The position numbers were made by a program, and so were the translations under genes. From Pseudomonadota bacterium (GTDB taxonomy: Bacteria; Pseudomonadota; Gammaproteobacteria; Halothiobacillales; Halothiobacillaceae): a stretch of 5,147 bases of DNA. Positions 4,779 to 5,147 of the stretch are shown here, one piece after another. The stretch's first letter is position 1, and each line of letters begins with the position of its first letter. The notes beneath the pieces are model-generated. The model was not told the DNA's origin. It did not search any database and saw only the letters and a program-made list of their open reading frames with translations. The stretch lies in assembly GCA_021795795.1 (NCBI GenBank), contig JAJYPA010000567.1, positions 1 through 5,147 of the forward strand, read 5' to 3'.

Positions 4779-5147
4779 TTGAAAAGATCCGGAAAGGCAA
4801 AGGTGCGCGCGGGCTTTCCGAATACCTGTTAGCCAGCAAAGACCACAATGGAGATTTGCGGCCTCGTGCGGACATTATCGGCGGAACGCTTGCCGGTCGG
4901 AGCCCGCGAGAACTGGCGGCGGAGATCGGGATGCTGCGCAGAATGCGACCAAATTTGCAAACCGCCGTGGGGCATGTGTCGTTACGGGTTCCAGAGGATG
5001 AGCGTGTGTTGTCTGACCGCGAATGGGCGGCCATAGGAGACCGATGGGCGGCGGAAATGGGCATGGATAGCTATTGCACCGTGTGCCACGGCGATCATAT
5101 CCACATCCTGTTTTCACGCATTAACTCGGACGGATCCGTTGTTTCCG
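4775..5147 (+). CDS. mobA: MobA/VirD2-family relaxase, N-terminal part (runs off the window)
   Basis: 124 residues are visible and the frame is open at the right edge. The N-terminus MIEKIRKGKGARGLSEYLL has Tyr17, the likely nicking tyrosine (by position in the family). Next come IIGGTLAG and SPRELAAEI, a conserved piece of this family, then GHVSL with His67. The metal-binding histidine motif is HGDHIHI at 105-111 (His105, Asp107, His108, His110), followed by SRINSDG. The relaxase would nick one strand at oriT, stay covalently bound to the 5' end and lead the strand into a recipient with the help of a type IV secretion system supplied by another element. It starts by ATGA overlap with mobC. 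The C-terminal part, which in RSF1010 MobA carries the RepB primase, is outside the window. No sign of frameshift in the visible part. Confidence 0.9.
   Translation, partial: MIEKIRKGKGARGLSEYLLASKDHNGDLRPRADIIGGTLAGRSPRELAAEIGMLRRMRPNLQTAVGHVSLRVPEDERVLSDREWAAIGDRWAAEMGMDSYCTVCHGDHIHILFSRINSDGSVVS

Overview
The window looks like the left end and replication/mobilisation core of an integrated mobilisable element in a proteobacterium. A 48-nt 3' fragment of a tRNA-Arg (anticodon UCU, CCA encoded) lies at 80-127 on the minus strand and has no 5' half. This is the usual scar of site-specific integration into a tRNA gene. By that geometry 1-79 is probably host chromosome and everything right of 127 is element. 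An excised circle with an attP is also possible. The host genus cannot be fixed from this sequence. The IncQ-like replication genes, the MobC/relaxase pair and the encoded CCA all fit Proteobacteria.

Layout: 128-840 holds no convincing gene. A promoter-like site (perfect TTGACA at 841) and a perfect 8-bp dyad (898-916) precede a plus-strand operon. The first ORF (955-1713) has a membrane-like N-terminus and an AlpA-like helix-turn-helix C-terminus; its reading frame is suspicious. It overlaps by ATGA an RSF1010 RepA-type hexameric helicase (1710-2753). The helicase overlaps by 17 nt a RepC-like replication initiator with an unusual long tail (2737-3867).

The tail-coding DNA of the initiator looks like the replication origin itself. 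It has four 16-bp iteron-like repeats spaced 41, 21 and 31 bp, three tandem 10-bp AT-rich repeats, and a dense run of GC-rich palindromes. The repeats fall in different reading frames, so they are conserved as DNA rather than protein. The tail then ends in QLSLF, the canonical peptide for binding the DNA polymerase III beta clamp. This intragenic origin plus clamp-tethered initiator is the most interesting thing in the window.

A 509-bp gap (3868-4376) carries several hairpins and a perfect CAAGGGG/CCCCTTG inverted repeat that may belong to oriT. Then come a MobC-like ribbon-helix-helix accessory protein (4377-4778) and, overlapping by ATGA, the N-terminal 124 residues of a MobA/VirD2-family relaxase that runs off the right edge. 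Together the genes suggest an element that can excise, replicate by an IncQ-like strand-displacement mechanism, and be mobilised by a helper conjugation system. No integrase and no RepB-type primase lie in the window; both would have to lie beyond the right edge or be supplied in trans.
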